From Sapria himalayana (lineage: Eukaryota > Streptophyta > Magnoliopsida > Malpighiales > Rafflesiaceae), in contig JAREIK010016256.1 of NCBI GenBank assembly GCA_029783825.1, positions 62,001 through 126,000 on the forward strand: a stretch of 64,000 nt of DNA, given 5' to 3'. Shown piece by piece: positions 50,401 to 64,000 of this stretch. Under the pieces are notes generated by a model. It was not told the DNA's origin and did not search any database. It was given only the letters and a program-made list of their open reading frames with translations. The stretch's first letter is position 1; each line of letters opens with the position of its first letter. Made by a program: the position numbers and the translations under genes.

Positions 50401-53400
50401 TTTTTTGTTATTTTATTTTTTATATAAAACCTATAAACCACTAAATGACTAAAAACTAAAATGTCTAAACTTCTAAACCCAGAAGCCCATAAATACTTAA
50501 AACATTAAAATAGTATAGTCTAAATAATAAATCATAAATCTCAGTTTTATTGGTATTTATTATAATTTTAAATATTCATTTTAATTATTTATCAGTTTAT
50601 TTTTATAGAAATATTAATTACAAAATAAATTATTAGTGCAACATATATAATTTAAATAATTAATTTCATATTAAAAAATGCTTGTAAAAAGAGGCACAAT
50701 TTTAATAATAAAAAATTATTATTTAATAATATATCTTATTTGATTTTGAATCATTTTAGATTATACAATTATATTTTAATTTATATAATTCTTATTAATT
50801 CAAATTTATTAATTTATTTATTGATCATTATTATAATATCTATCAATAGAATTATTTATATTGAGTTTACATTATATAAAATTAAAATTATTATATTTTC
50901 TAAGGTTACAAAATTCAAAAATTTAAAAAAATCAAAAAATTAAATTTTTTGTTTTTTCATTCTTTAAATAAAAACTATAAATCACTAAAGGTCTAAATAA
51001 TTAAATCACTATACTCCTAAACCACAAACACCTAAATACTTAAACCATTAAACCAGTATATATTGAATAATAAATAATAAATCTAAATTTTATTTGTATT
51101 CATTATAATTTTAAATATTTATTTTAATTATTTATTAGTTTATGATTATAGAATTATAAATTACAAAATAAATTATGAGTAAGAAAAATATAATTTAAAT
51201 AATTTATATTTAATAACAAAAATATAAACTTATAAAAAAAGCAAAACATTAAAAAAAATTATTATTTAGTAATATATTTTACTTTGATTTGAATAAATTT
51301 AGATTATGCAAATACTTTTTAAATAATAACTATTTTATTAATAATAGTTTATTAATTTATTTTTTGATCATTATTATAATATCTAGAAATGTAATTATTT
51401 ATATTGAATTTTAATGACTTATATTTAAGAAGATTATTATAAATAAATATTATATTTACATTTGAAAAAAAATTAAAAATTATTATATTTTCAAACGATA
51501 TAAAATTCAAAAATTAGAAAAAATAAAAAAAATAAATTTTATGTTATATCATTGTTTAAATAAAACTTATAAACCATTAAATCCCTAAACACTTAAATCT
51601 CTAAACTCCTTAACACAAAAGCCCTGAAATACTTAAACCTTTAAACTCGTAAACCTTAAATATAATTTAAATAATTTATTAATATATTAATTACAAAATA
51701 AATTATGAGTGATACAAATTTAATTTAAATAATTTATTTTTCATCAAATAAATATATAAGGTTATAAAAAGAAGCAAAAACTTAAAAACAAAAATTATTA
51801 TTTAGTAATAAATTTTACTTTGATTTTGAATAATTTTAGGTTTTGCAATTATATTTTAATTTATATCTATCATATTAATAATAGCATATTTATTTATTTT
51901 TTGATAATTGATTTAATATCTATCAATAAAATTCTTTATATTTTGTTAAGATTATATATAATTATAATGATTTTTATAACAAAATATTGTATTCACATCG
52001 TTAAAAAATTTTAAAATTATTATATTTTCAAAGGTTATACCTTTGTAAATGTGAGAAAATATCAAAAATAATTTTTTAGTATTTCATTTTTTAAATAAAT
52101 CATATAAACCACTAAAAGACTAAATACTTAAATCAATAACTCCTAAATCTCTAAAACCCTAAAAAGAAAATTCTTTTAAACTAGTATACCATAAATACTA
52201 AATAATAATTCTCAATAATATTTTTTTCATTATAATTTAAAATATTCATTTTAATTATTTATTCATTTATTTTTATATAAATATTAATTACCAAATAAAT
52301 TATCAGTTAGACATATATAATTTATATAAATTATTTTTATTGAAAAATATAAATAAACGTATACAAAAAATAAAAACTTTAAAAACTAAAATTTATTATA
52401 TAGTAATATATTTTGCTCTGCTGAATCATTTTAGATTTTGTAATTATATTTTAATTAATATCTATCTTATTAATAATTGTTTATTAATTTATTTTTTTGA
52501 TCATTATTAGAATATTTACCAATAAAATTGTTTATATTGAATTTATATGATATATAAATATAATGATTATTATAACTAAATATTTAATTCACTTTCAAAA
52601 AAAATTTAAAAATTATTATCTTTCAAAGGTTATAACCTTTGGAAATATGAAAAAATAATAAAAATAAATTTTATGTTATTAGATTTTTTAAATAAAACTT
52701 ATAAACAACTAAATGCATACACAATTATATCAGTAAACTCCTAAACCCCGTAATGCCTAAATACATAAACCATTAAACCGCTATATACTACTTAATAAAT
52801 AATAAATTGAAATTTTATTTCAATTTATTACTATTTTAAATATTCATTTTAATTATTTATTAGTTTATTTTTATATAAATTTTGATTACAAAATAAATTA
52901 TGAGTTTGACACATATAATTTAAATAATTTATTTTTATTCATAAAATATATATACGCTTTTAAAAGAAGTATAAAAGAAGTATTAGTAAAAATTAAAAAT
53001 TATTATCCACTAATATATTTTACTTTTATATTGAATCAATTTGGATTTTGTAAATATTTTTTAATTATTATCTATCTTATTATAAATAGTTTATTAATTT
53101 AATTTTTGATCATTATTATAATATCTATCAATAAAATTGTTTATATTTATTTTATATGATATAGACTTATTAAAATTATTATAATTATATATTGTATTCA
53201 AATTTTAAAAAATTATAAATATTATTAAATTTTCAAAGGTTATAACATTTGAAAATGACAAAAAATTACAATTTTTTGTGTCATTTTATTGTTTAAAAAA
53301 ACCTATAAATCACTAAATCCCTAAAAACATAAATCGCTAAACTCCTAAATGACAAAACCACAAAATACTTAAACCATTAAACTGGTATGCATTAATAATA

Positions 53401-56400
53401 AATCATAAATCTCATTTTAATTTTTATTCAGTATAATTGTAAATTTTTATTTTAATTATTTATCAGTTTATTTTTATAGAAATATTAATTACAAATAAAT
53501 TATTGGTGAGACAGATATAACTTAAATTAATCCGGTATACACAAAATAATAAATAATAAATCTCATTTTTTTATTATAATTTTTAATATTCATTTTAATT
53601 ATTCATTTTTTATTTTTATATAAATATTAATTATAAAGTAAATTATGAATTAGACAAATATAATTTATGTAAATTATTTTTAATTAAAAAAATATAGATA
53701 AACATTTTAAATAAAAAAAATTTCAAAACAAAAAATTATTATATAGTAATATATTTTGTTTTGCTTATGAATCATTTTATATTTTTTAATTATATTTTAA
53801 ATGATATCTATCTTATTAATAATAGATTATTAATTTATTTTTTGATCATTATTAAAATATTTATCACTAAAATTGTTTTTGTTGAAACATGATATATAAA
53901 TATATTGATTATTATAACTAAATATTTCTATTCACTTTTGAAAAAAATTTAAAAATTATTATATTTTCAAAGGTTATACCCTTTGAAAATATCTAAAAAT
54001 AATAAAACAAAATGGTTTGTTATTTTATTTTTTAATTAAAACATATAAACCACTAAATGCATACATAATTAAATCAGTAAACCCACCCTGTAATACCTAA
54101 ATACATGAACCATTAAACTGCTATATAATACATAATAATTAATAAATCTAATTTAAATTTCTATTTATTATAGTTTATATATTTATTTTAATTATTTATT
54201 AGTTTATTTTTATAGAAATATTTATTATAAAATAAATTATGAGTGCGACAAATTTAATTAAAATAATTTATATTTAATCAAAAAAAATATATACGATTAT
54301 AAAAGAAGTAAAAATTTAAAAATTAAAAATTATTATCCAGTAATATATTTTAATTTAATTTTGAATCAATTTGGGTTTTATAAATATCTTTTAATTAATA
54401 TATATCTTATTATTAATAGTTTATTAATTTAATTTTTAATCATTATTATAATATCTATCAATAAAAGTATTTATATTGAATTTATATCATATATAATTAA
54501 TAATATTATTATAACTAAATATTATATTCACATTTCAAAAAATTTTAAATATTATTATATTTTCAAAGGTTATAACCTATGAAAATGAGAAAAAATTACA
54601 AATTTTTTTGTTATTTTATTGATTAAATTAAACCAATAAACCACTAAATGCCTAAAAACCTAAATCGCTAAACTCGTAAAAGACAAAACCTCTAAATACT
54701 TAAACCATTAAACTAGTATATATTAATAATAAATCATAAATATCATTTTAATTTTTATTCAGTATAATTTTAAATTTTTATTTTAATTAATTTTCATTTT
54801 ATTTTTATAGAAATTTTAATTACAAAATAAATTATTTGTAAGATAGATCTAATTTTAATTAGACTGGTATACCCTAAATAATAAATAATAAATCTCATTA
54901 TTTTCAATTATAATATTAAATATTCATTTTAATTATTTATTTGTTTATTTTTATAAAAATATTAATTACAAAATAATTTATGAGTTACACGAATATAATT
55001 TATATAAATTATTTTTCATCAAAAAATTATAGATAAAATTTTTAAAAGAAAAAAAAATTTCAAAATAAAAATTTATTTTATAGTAATATATTTTGCTTTA
55101 CTTCTGAATCATTTTACGTTTTGTAATTATATTTTAATTGATATCTATCTTATTAATAATAGATTTTTAAGTTATTTTTTCATCATTTTTAGAATATTTA
55201 TCAATAAAAATGATTATATTGAATTTATATGATATATAAATATAATGATTATTATAACTAAATATTGAATTCACTTTTGAAAACAATTTTAAAATTATAA
55301 TATTTTCAAAGGTTATAACCTTTGCAAATGTGAAAGAATAAAAAAAATTTTTTTTCTTTGTTATTCTATTATTTAAATAAAACCTATACATCACTAAATG
55401 CCTAAGCATTTAAATCACTTAACTACAAAATCCCGATACCTTTATATAGATAATCCTTTAAATCGGTATACCCTAAATAATAATTAATAAATTTCATTTT
55501 TATTTATTTTCATTATAATTTAAAAAATTAATTTGATTGTTTTGTTTTTTATTTTTATATATGTATTAATTATAAAATAAATTATGAGTTAAAAATATAA
55601 TTTATAAAAATTATTTTTAATCAAAAAATTGATAAGCTTATAAAAAGAATAAAAATTTCAAAACAAATAATTATTATTTAGTAATATATTTTACTTTGAT
55701 TTTGATTCATTTTTGGTTTTGATTTTATATTTTAAGTATTATCAATCTTATTCATAATAAATTTTTAATTTTTTTTTGTTAATAATTAGAATATCTATCA
55801 ATAAAATTGTTTATATTGAATTTATATGATATATAATTATTATGATTATTATAAATAAATATTGTATTCACTTTTGAATAAAATTTAAAATTATTATATT
55901 TTCAAAGGTTATAATCTTAAAAAATGATAAAAAATAATAAAAATAAATTTTTAGTTATTTAATTTTTTAAATAAAACCTATATACCATTAAATGCTTACT
56001 TACTTAAATTAGTAAGCTCATAACTCGCGAAACCCCTAAATATATAAACATTTTAACATATATATATTGATTAATAAATAATAAATCTCATTTTTATTAC
56101 TATTTATTATAATTTTAAATATTCATTTTAATTATTTATAGTTTAATTTTTTAGAAAAATTAATTACAAAATAAATTTCGAGTGAGACAAATATTATTTA
56201 AATAATTTATTTTTAATAAAAAAAATTAAGCTTATAAAAAACAATTTAAAAATTAAATATTATTATTTAGTAATATATTTTAATTTGATTTTGAATCATT
56301 TTGTGTTATATAAATATATTTTAATTTATATTTATATTATTAATAATAGTTTATTAATTTAATTTTTGATCATTATTATAATATCTATCATTAAAATTGT

Positions 56401-58372
56401 TTATATTGAATTTATATGATATATAATTAGTAAGATTAATATAATTATATATAGTATTCACATTTCAAAGAATTTTAAAAATTATTTTATTTTTAAAGGT
56501 TATAACCTTTGAAAATCAGAAAAAATCTAAAAAAAAAATTTTATTTTTATTATATAAATAAAACCTATAAACCACTAAATACCAAAAAACATAAATTGAT
56601 AAACTCCTAAATGACAAAACTCCTAAATAATCAAACCTTTAAACCGGGATACCACATATAATAAATCATAAATCTCATTTTAATTTATATTCATTATAAT
56701 TTTAAATATTCATTTTAATTATTTATTTGTTTATTTTTTTTTTTGAAATATTAATTACAAAATAAATAATGAGAGAGGCAACTATAATTTTAATAATTTA
56801 TTTTTAATCAAAATAAAAATATTAGCTTATAAAAAGAAGTAAAAATTTAAAAACAAAAAAATTATTATTTAATAATATATTTTACTTTGATTTTGAATCA
56901 TTATATATAGGTTTTGCAATTATATTTTAATTGCTATCAATCTTATTAAGGATTGTTTATTAATTTATTATTTGATCAATTTTATAATATCTAACAATAA
57001 AATTTTTTATATTAAATTTAAATGTCTTATAATTATTAAGAATATTATAACTAAATATTATATTTACTTTTGAAAAAAATTTATAATTATTATATTTTTA
57101 ATGGTTATAACCTTCAACAATGATAAAAAATCACAAAAATAATTTTTTTATTATTTTATTATTTAAATAAAAGTTATAAACCACTAAATGCCTAAACAAA
57201 TTAATCTCTGGACTCCTAAACCCCAAAACCCCCGAAATACTTAAACCATTAAACCTATAAACCTAAATAACAAATAATAAATCTCATTTTTATTTGTATT
57301 CATTATAATTTTAAATATTCATTTTAATTATTTTTTAGTTTATTTTTATAGAAATATTAATTACAAAATAAATAATGAGTGAGACATATATAATTTAAAT
57401 AAATTAATTTTTATAAAAAAATATAAGCTTATAAAAATAAACAAAATTTTAAAAATTTAAAATTTTATTTAGTAATATAATTTACTTTTATTTTGAATTA
57501 TTTTGGGTTCTGCAAATATATTTTACTTAATATCTATAATATTAATAATAGTTTATTAATTTATTTTTTGATCATCAAAATAATATATATTAATAAAATA
57601 TTTTATATTGAATTTACATCAAATATAATTATTAAGATTATTATAACTAAGTATTGTATTGATATTTTAGAACTATTAAAAAATTATTATATTTTCAAAT
57701 GCTATAACCTTTGAAAATCATGAAAATTCATAAAAATAAAATTTTTGTTATTTCATTGATTAAATAAAACCTATAAATCAATAAATAAAACCTAAATGTG
57801 TAAACATATAAATCAATAAACTCATTAACCCCAAAACCACAAAAAACTTTAACCATTAAATATGTATACCCTAAATAATAAATCATAAATCTCATTTTTA
57901 TTAGTATTCATTATAATTTTATATATACATTTTAATTATTTATTAGTTTATTTTTATAGAAATATAAATTAAAAAATAAATTAATAGTTAGACAAATATA
58001 ATTTAAATAATTTATTTTTCATGAAAAAATATATAAGCTTATAAATGGATACCAAAATTTAAAAATTTAAAATTAATATTTAAAAAAATATTTCACTTTG
58101 ATTTTGAATCATTTTAGGTTTTGTAAATATATTTTAAACAATATTTATCTTATTAATTATTGTTTATTAATCTTTTTTTTTGATCATTATTATAATATAT
58201 ATCAATATAATTATTTATTTTGAATTTACTTGATATATAATTATTAAGATTATCATAACTAAATATAGTATTCATATTTAAAAAAAATTTAAAAATTGTT
58301 ATAGTTTAAAACGTTATATTAAATTTTTTGTTATTTTATTTTTTAAATAAAACCTTATAAACCACTAAATGC
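47456..58372 (+). repeat. satellite array, block 6 (forward)
   Basis: Dyads lie near 48020, 48615, 49170, 49760, 50360, 50900, 51500, 52030, 52630, 53235, 53970, 54568, 55310, 55905, 56505, 57105, 57700 and a degraded one near 58310. The order of subtypes partly repeats block 5 (offset about 12.3 kb) and block 1. Unoccupied counterparts of the hAT target, ACTAAATGCATACA, occur at about 52710 and 54052. Near 58315 the sequence jumps between monomer types just before hAT copy C. The last 8 bp (58365-58372) are its left target duplication. Confidence 0.93.
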
Positions 58373-59273
58373 TAGGGGTGCCCATCGGACGGGACGGGAT
58401 GGGGATTACAAATCTATACTCCCTTCCCACCGTTTGGAAATTTTATTTGAAGATCCAGACCCATCCCATAGGTTGAAAATATCGGGATGGGACGGGATGG
58501 AGATCGGGGATTTTGGGTAGGAGAAAATGGTTCCGGCGTGGAACGGTGTTCGAACATTTTTTTCAATTTATTTTGTTCATACCAGCCAAGTTAGTTCATG
58601 TCGAAACCTTTTGTTGTACTATTTATCATTCCTTAGTTATGTATCTTCCAAACTCAAATTGGGCCAATTTTCTTTTGTCAAATAGGCAGAATACCACAAA
58701 CGAGTTACATTACCTTGTCGAAAGCTTCGACAAGTTGGCTTTGTTCAGCCGAGTGAACGTTAACCATAATAGCAATACTACATTTTTTAAACAATTACTT
58801 AAAATATTAAAAAATAGCTAAAGATGATCACAAACTTGGCAGCATCAATTACTATTTAAGTAATTGCTAAAATTATGCAGCTTAAGATAACAAAAAAAAA
58901 TACAACTAATAACAACCATTATAATAATCATTTCAAAGGTTCATCCCAGAACAGCAACGAAAATCAAAATCCAATTAATTATCTCTTCTACAACTACTCC
59001 CTTTTCTTCCTCCACTGTATAAGGACAACCAGAGATGAAAACCATGTTAATCATGTAGACATAAATTTCTAAGATGAAAGAGTAATAAAAAAACAAAATA
59101 CTACCATATAAAATTTAATACACCCATTCCAAATTTAGTTGGCCAACTATAGTTGGAAGAATATTTGGATCTTGAAACCCCTCTGAAAATTGTAATTGAA
59201 CCATTATTTTATTTAACTGAATGAATAAAATAAGTAAAAGTGAAATTAAAATTTAAAAGATTTGTATACTAAC
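58373..59273. other. hAT copy C 3' noncoding and subterminal region
   Basis: This aligns with copy A 2997-3970. G/C-rich subterminal repeats occupy 58373-58530, followed by AT-rich noncoding sequence. The ORFs at 58513-58821 and 58875-59072 have no family match and are disrupted in copy A, so they are not called as genes. Confidence 0.7.
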
Positions 59274-61408
59274 CTGATTCATTATCATCAAGGTCTTGAA
59301 CTAATTCTTCAATTTCAATAGATTTGTTTGAGCTTCTCAACCAATCTTGTAGGCATATGAGAACTTCAGCTATAATAGGTGTTAAAGAACTCCTAAATTT
59401 ATCTAAAGTTCTCCCCCCAGTGCTAAATGTAGATCGTAGTCCACAGTAGATGCTTGGATAGCAAATACATCCCTTTCTACATTTTTCAAAGAAGGATACC
59501 TAACCTCATTTACCTTCCACCAGTTTAGAAGATCAAAATCAATTCTATTTTTTTTAAGTTTGTCCTCCAAGTACCTATGCAACTCTTCCAAAGCTGCAAC
59601 TTCTTGTTCTTTCTCCAATTCAACAAAAAAATCATCAACATAAGTATCACTACCATCAAAGAAATCATCATTTTTCATCAACACAATAGAAGAAAAATCA
59701 TCTTCTTTTGATTCATCTTCATTTAAATCTTTATAATCATCTATCATCTCATTTAAAGCATTCATAACATTTTTCAACAAATTTTTAGCCAATTCCTCTT
59801 CATAATGCTAAGTGTACTTAACCATGAGATATTTGAGCTTATATCTAGGATCCAATACTACTACTAGAAAAAGCATAATATTTGTTGACTAAAGAGAACC
59901 CCAATATTTGTTGAATTTATGCCTCATTTTAATATCCATTTCTAACACCATTGTATCTCTACTATTTTCACAAAGGTCAATATTTTTCAAATTTCAAATA
60001 ATCTCAGGAAAATAAACACTAGAGGTAGAATATTATGAGCTAGAATATTTACAAGTTACCTCATAAAAAGTTTTCAAGAAATGAGCCAAAATTTTGGCAT
60101 TTCTTCAGTCTCTCTCTGTTGGAACGTTTGAACCAAACTCCTTCAAAGACCTTTTGTCTTTGTCCTCCAACTTATCAAATTCTTTTTGATATTTTATATC
60201 AGTTTGTAGCATCAAATAAGTTGAATTCTATCTTGTAGGACAATCTAATTGCAATGAAGATCCATAAGTCAAGTTTGCTTCTTCAACACATAACTTAAAC
60301 ATATCTAATCTTTGAGGACTGCTCCTCACATATTTCACCACACGTCTAATTTTTTGAATAGCACCCTCAACTACTGTAATGCCATCTCTGACAATTAAGT
60401 TTAGGATATGAGCACAACATCTCATATGAAAATGCTCGTCTCTCAAAGGTGCAACACTTTTCTTCACAAGCCTTTTTTTCAATTATTCAACTGCAACATC
60501 ATTATTTGATGCATTGTCAACAGTAATGCACATCAACTTTCTCAAACCCCATTCATTCATGCAAAACTCAATAGCATTTCTAATATTAACTCGAGAATGA
60601 CTTTTAATTACATAAAAGTTCAAAAGCCTTTTATGCATATTCCATTGAGAATCAATGGAATGAACAGTCAAACATATATATGAGAAATTTTGAATGCTAG
60701 TCCAAGTGTCGGTAGTCAATGAAACTATACAACAATGAGATGATATGCTATCAAATAATTTCTTGTTTTTTTCACAAACAAAGAAAAACAATCCCTCAAC
60801 ACAGAGTGCCTAGATGGAATTTTAAATTGAGGCATACTAACTTCACAAAACTCCTTAAACTCATCCCTCTCAACAAAATAAAATGGCAATTCATCTTTTA
60901 TGATCATTTTCACCAAAGCCTCCCTAACTAGTTGTTGATCAAATTGCTAACAAGTTAATTTGTTATCCTCTGAACTAGTACCTTTAGTGAAACTCAACAA
61001 AGATTGTGACTTGTCTTTACCTTTGTGAATTTCTATTAATTCTTTTTTGTGTGGAAATTTCCTACAAGTCTCTCTCAAGTATTTCCATAAACCCAAAGTA
61101 CCTTGATCACTTTTTGCCAAGTATTCTTTCCTACACCATATACAAGCTGCCCTACCAGTTTTATTTCTTTTTGAATCAACTAATATCTCATAAGTTTCTC
61201 AAACAACAAACTTATTCTTTTTATGAGCTTGAGGTTCAGATGTACAATGACTTTCTTTTACAATTTGAATTGAAGAACCTACCGTAACAATAGGAGGGTC
61301 CATGAAAGGATGATTGGATTTACCAGTACTTTGATCATTTGAGATGTGATCATCTTCAATTTATTATATTTTTCGTTTACCGCTTGATTGTGCCATCTGC
61401 ATTGCCAT
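59274..61408 (-). pseudogene. hAT transposase, copy C
   Basis: On the minus strand the start is ATG at 61408, with an alternative at the MDPP codon near 61302. Domains in order are the BED finger (AACIWCRKEYLAKS, about 61110-61165), core with FCMNEWGLRKLMCITVDNASNND (60490-60560), HMRCCAHILNLIVRDG, and the C-terminal hATC region 59403-59792. The last has ELHRYLEDKL, FDLLNWWKVNEVRYPSL, RDVFAIQASTV, then a decayed STGGR-like motif and LICLQDWLR. Stops are TAATAA at 61361-61366, TGA in the BED region (about 61200), TAG for a Trp near 60947, TGA at 60105-60107, and frameshifts near 60770, 60482 and the C-run at about 59412. A probable splice donor, GTTAGTATAC, ends the last full exon at 59273. 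Confidence 0.9.
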
Positions 61409-62026
61409 TAATTAATATGAAATGTTAAGAATAAATACATATAAATATTTCAAACAAGCAAGCTCTACAAAACTGACTGTAAGAGATTTGGACCACTCAT
61501 TCGACCCCAACCACAACACCACAACCAATACTCAACAAAACTGACTGAGATACATAATAATAATAATTAATCACTCAATTCTCATCAGAAAAATAGACCA
61601 AAAGGCTGGTGGCATCTGAGACACGGTGGAGGCAACCAGAAGTGCGATGGACAAGGGCTGGACCTAACTGAACACAGCTGGAATGGCGTAAGGTGGCTTG
61701 GAACTCGTCGGAATAGGAATAGGTGCGTTGGAATTGGATGGGCAGTGGCGGAATTGGTCGCATATTAATGTTATATACATACATACATACATATAAATAA
61801 ATAAATAATATATATATATATATATTCCTGGTTCTAGTATAGGTTTTTAAGGACGGGATGGTTATCGGGATACATATTCCTTAAGATCTGGAACCGTCCC
61901 AAAAGAAAAAATACGTGACAGAACGGGATGTGAAAAGTCAAAGTCAACGGTTTTTCTCAGTCCCGATTCTTTCGGGACAAGACTTCGGGTCAAATCGCTA
62001 ATCTCCGAGTCTAGTGAGCAGCCCTA
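61409..62026. other. hAT copy C 5' region and subterminal repeats
   Basis: This leader and terminal zone corresponds to A 10851-11432. It includes the compound microsatellite at 61773-61826 and the G/C-rich subterminal motifs from 61850 onward. No gene is called. Confidence 0.7.
61773..61826. repeat. compound microsatellite in hAT copy C
   Basis: Consecutive (TACA)n, (TAAA)n and (AT)n runs. Copies A (about 11212-11230) and B (about 35170-35183) have only a short (AT)n at the same position, so the locus expanded in C. Confidence 0.9.
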
Positions 62027-64000
62027 CTAAATGCATATAAAGTTAAATCAGTAAACTCCTAAACCCCAAAATGCCTAAATACATAAACCATTAAATCGCT
62101 AGATACTACTTAATAATTAATAAATCTATTTTTTATTGCTATTTATTATATTTTTAAATATTCATTTTAATTATTTATTAGTGTCTTTATTAAGAAATAT
62201 TTATTACAAAATAAATTATGAGTGAGACAAATATAATTTAAATAATATATTATTTATCTAATAAAAATATACGCTTATAAAAGAAGTATAAATTTAAAAA
62301 TTAAAAATTTTTAACAAGTAAAATTAGTTACTTTAATTTTGAATTAATTTGGGTTTTGTAAATATTTTTTAATTAATATCTATCTTAATATTAATAGTTT
62401 ATAAATTTAATTTTTTATCATTATTATAATAACTATCAATAAAATTATTTATATTAAATTTATATGATATATAATTATTAATATTATAATAATAAATTAT
62501 TGTATTAAAATCTCAAAAAATTTTAAATATTATTATATTTTCAAATATTTTAACCTATGAAAATGATAAAAAATTATAGAAATTTTTTTTGTTATTTTAT
62601 TTTTTTAAATAAAACTTATAAACCACTAAAAGCCTAAAAATATAAATAGCTAAACTCCTAAAGACAAAACCTCTAAATACTTAAATCATTAAACTGGAAT
62701 ACATTAATAATAAACCATAAATCTCATTTTAATTTTTATTCAGTATAATTTAAAAATTTTATTTTAATTATTTATCAATTTATTTTTAGAAATATTAATT
62801 ACAAAATAAATTATTAGTGAGACAGATCTAATTTAAATTATTCAAGTATATCTAAATAATAAATAATAAATCTCATTTTTTTTCATTATAATTTTTAATA
62901 TTTATTTTAATTATTTATTTGTTTATTTAAATATAAATATTAATTACAAAATAAATTGAGTTGGACAAATATAATTTATATAAATTATTTTTCATCAAAA
63001 AATTTTTGATGAAACTTTTAAAAGAAAAAAAAATTTCAAAATAAAAAATTATTACATAGTAATATATTTTGCTTTTCTTCTGAATTATTTTATGTTTTTT
63101 AATTATATTTTAATTGATATCTATCTTTTTAATAATAGATTATTAATTTATTTTTTGATCATTATTAGAATAGTTATCAATAAAATTGTTTATATTGAAT
63201 TTATATGATATATAAATATAATGATTATTATAACTAAATCTTGTATTCACATTTAAAAAAAATTAAAAATTATAATATTTTCAAAGGTTATAGCCTTTGA
63301 AAATATCAAAAACTAATAAAAATAAATTTTTTATTATTTTATTTATTTAATAAACCCTATAAACCACTAAATGCATACATAGTTAAATCAGTAAACTCCT
63401 TATCCTCATAATGCCAAAATACATAAACCATTAAACCGCTATATACTACTTAATACATAATAAATCTAATTTTTATTTCTATTTATTATAATTTTAAATA
63501 TTCATTTTAATTATTTATTAGTTTATTTTTATATAAATATTTATTATAAATTAAATTATGAGTGCGACTTATATATTTTAATTAATTTATTTTTAATCAA
63601 AAAAATATATGCTTATAAAAGGAGTAAAAAATAAAAAATTAAAAATTATTATCCAATAATATATTTTAATTTAAATTTTGAATAAATTTTGGTTTTGTAA
63701 TTATTTTTTAATTAATATCAATCTTTTTATTAAATGTTTATTAATTTAAATTTTGATCATTATTATATTATCAAATAATAAAATTATTTATATTGAATTT
63801 ATATGATATATAATTATTAATATTATTATAACTAAATATTGTATTCACATTTCAAAAAATTTTAAATATTATTATATTTTCAAAGGTTATAACCTATGAA
63901 AATGAGAAATAATTACAAATTTTTTTTTGTTATTTTATTATTTAAATAAAACCTATAAGCCACTAAATGCCTAAAAACATAAATTACTAAACTCCTATAT
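62027..64000 (+). repeat. satellite array, block 7 (forward)
   Basis: The block begins with the right CTAAATGC duplication of hAT copy C. Dyads lie near 62548, 63290 and 63890. It closely parallels 11433-13320 (offset about 50.6 kb), including the GCATATAAAGTTAAATCAG junction and the ~735-bp monomer that follows. It runs off the window end. Confidence 0.93.

Larger units (their letters stand above)
58373..62026 (-). mobile_element. hAT transposon copy C, both ends intact, transposase dead
   Basis: The terminal repeats are TAGGGGTGCCCATCGG on the left and CTAGTGAGCAGCCCTA on the right. They are flanked by perfect CTAAATGC duplications at 58365-58372 and 62027-62034. At 3654 bp it is the most complete copy and lacks the CACTA insertion present in copy A. 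Subterminal GACGGGA-rich zones are about 130-200 bp long. The element could in principle be mobilised by a related transposase in trans, but its own is disrupted. Confidence 0.94.

Noticed and set aside
1..64000. CRISPR-like array because of regularly spaced palindromic repeats
   Set aside because: Spacing is about 600 bp, the intervening sequences are homologous rather than unique, and the transposons are plant-type. This is a tandem satellite.

Overview
This looks like heterochromatic nuclear DNA of a land plant, probably an angiosperm. The evidence is a plant-type LINE (DUF4283/CCHC ORF1; endonuclease, reverse transcriptase, zf-RVT and RNase H ORF2), plant hAT and CACTA DNA transposons, and telomere-like CCCTAAA blocks. 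I see no intact host gene, tRNA, rRNA or CRISPR array. About two thirds of the window is one very AT-rich satellite with a basic period near 600 bp. Each monomer carries (a) a dyad-symmetric site with half-arm ATTTTCAAAGGTTA, (b) about 100 bp of degenerate telomere-like CTAAA units spaced 7-9 bp apart, and (c) a long A/T-rich remainder. A class of about 735 bp has an internal duplication of about 135 bp. Monomer subtypes recur in order, so there is higher-order structure.

Layout: satellite 1-2996 (+); hAT copy A 2997-11432, containing a nested non-autonomous CACTA element 4370-9124; satellite 11433-13320 (+); AT-rich junction 13321-13397; truncated unknown element D 13398-14397 (-); inverted satellite 14398-25454; near full-length degenerate LINE 25455-32160 (+); inverted satellite 32161-34967; truncated hAT copy B 34968-36732 (opposite orientation to A and C); satellite 36733-45016 (+); related unknown element E 45017-46305 (+, with poly(A)); telomere-like patch 46306-46357; unassigned low-copy DNA to 47455; satellite 47456-58372 (+); hAT copy C 58373-62026; satellite 62027-64000 (+).

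The transposons act as markers for the history of the array. All three hAT copies lie at the same monomer position. A and C have the 8-bp target duplication CTAAATGC, with one mismatch at A's left end, and B has a decayed form. All three share the same nonsense codons, so they are best explained as one dead insertion copied along with the satellite. Elements D and E also share one insertion point and private flank variants, but in opposite orientation. The segment 13398-36732 therefore reads as an inverted block whose two ends both lie in truncated transposons. The hAT, the LINE and the D/E element all entered the telomere-like part of the monomer. No annotated coding region appears functional today.
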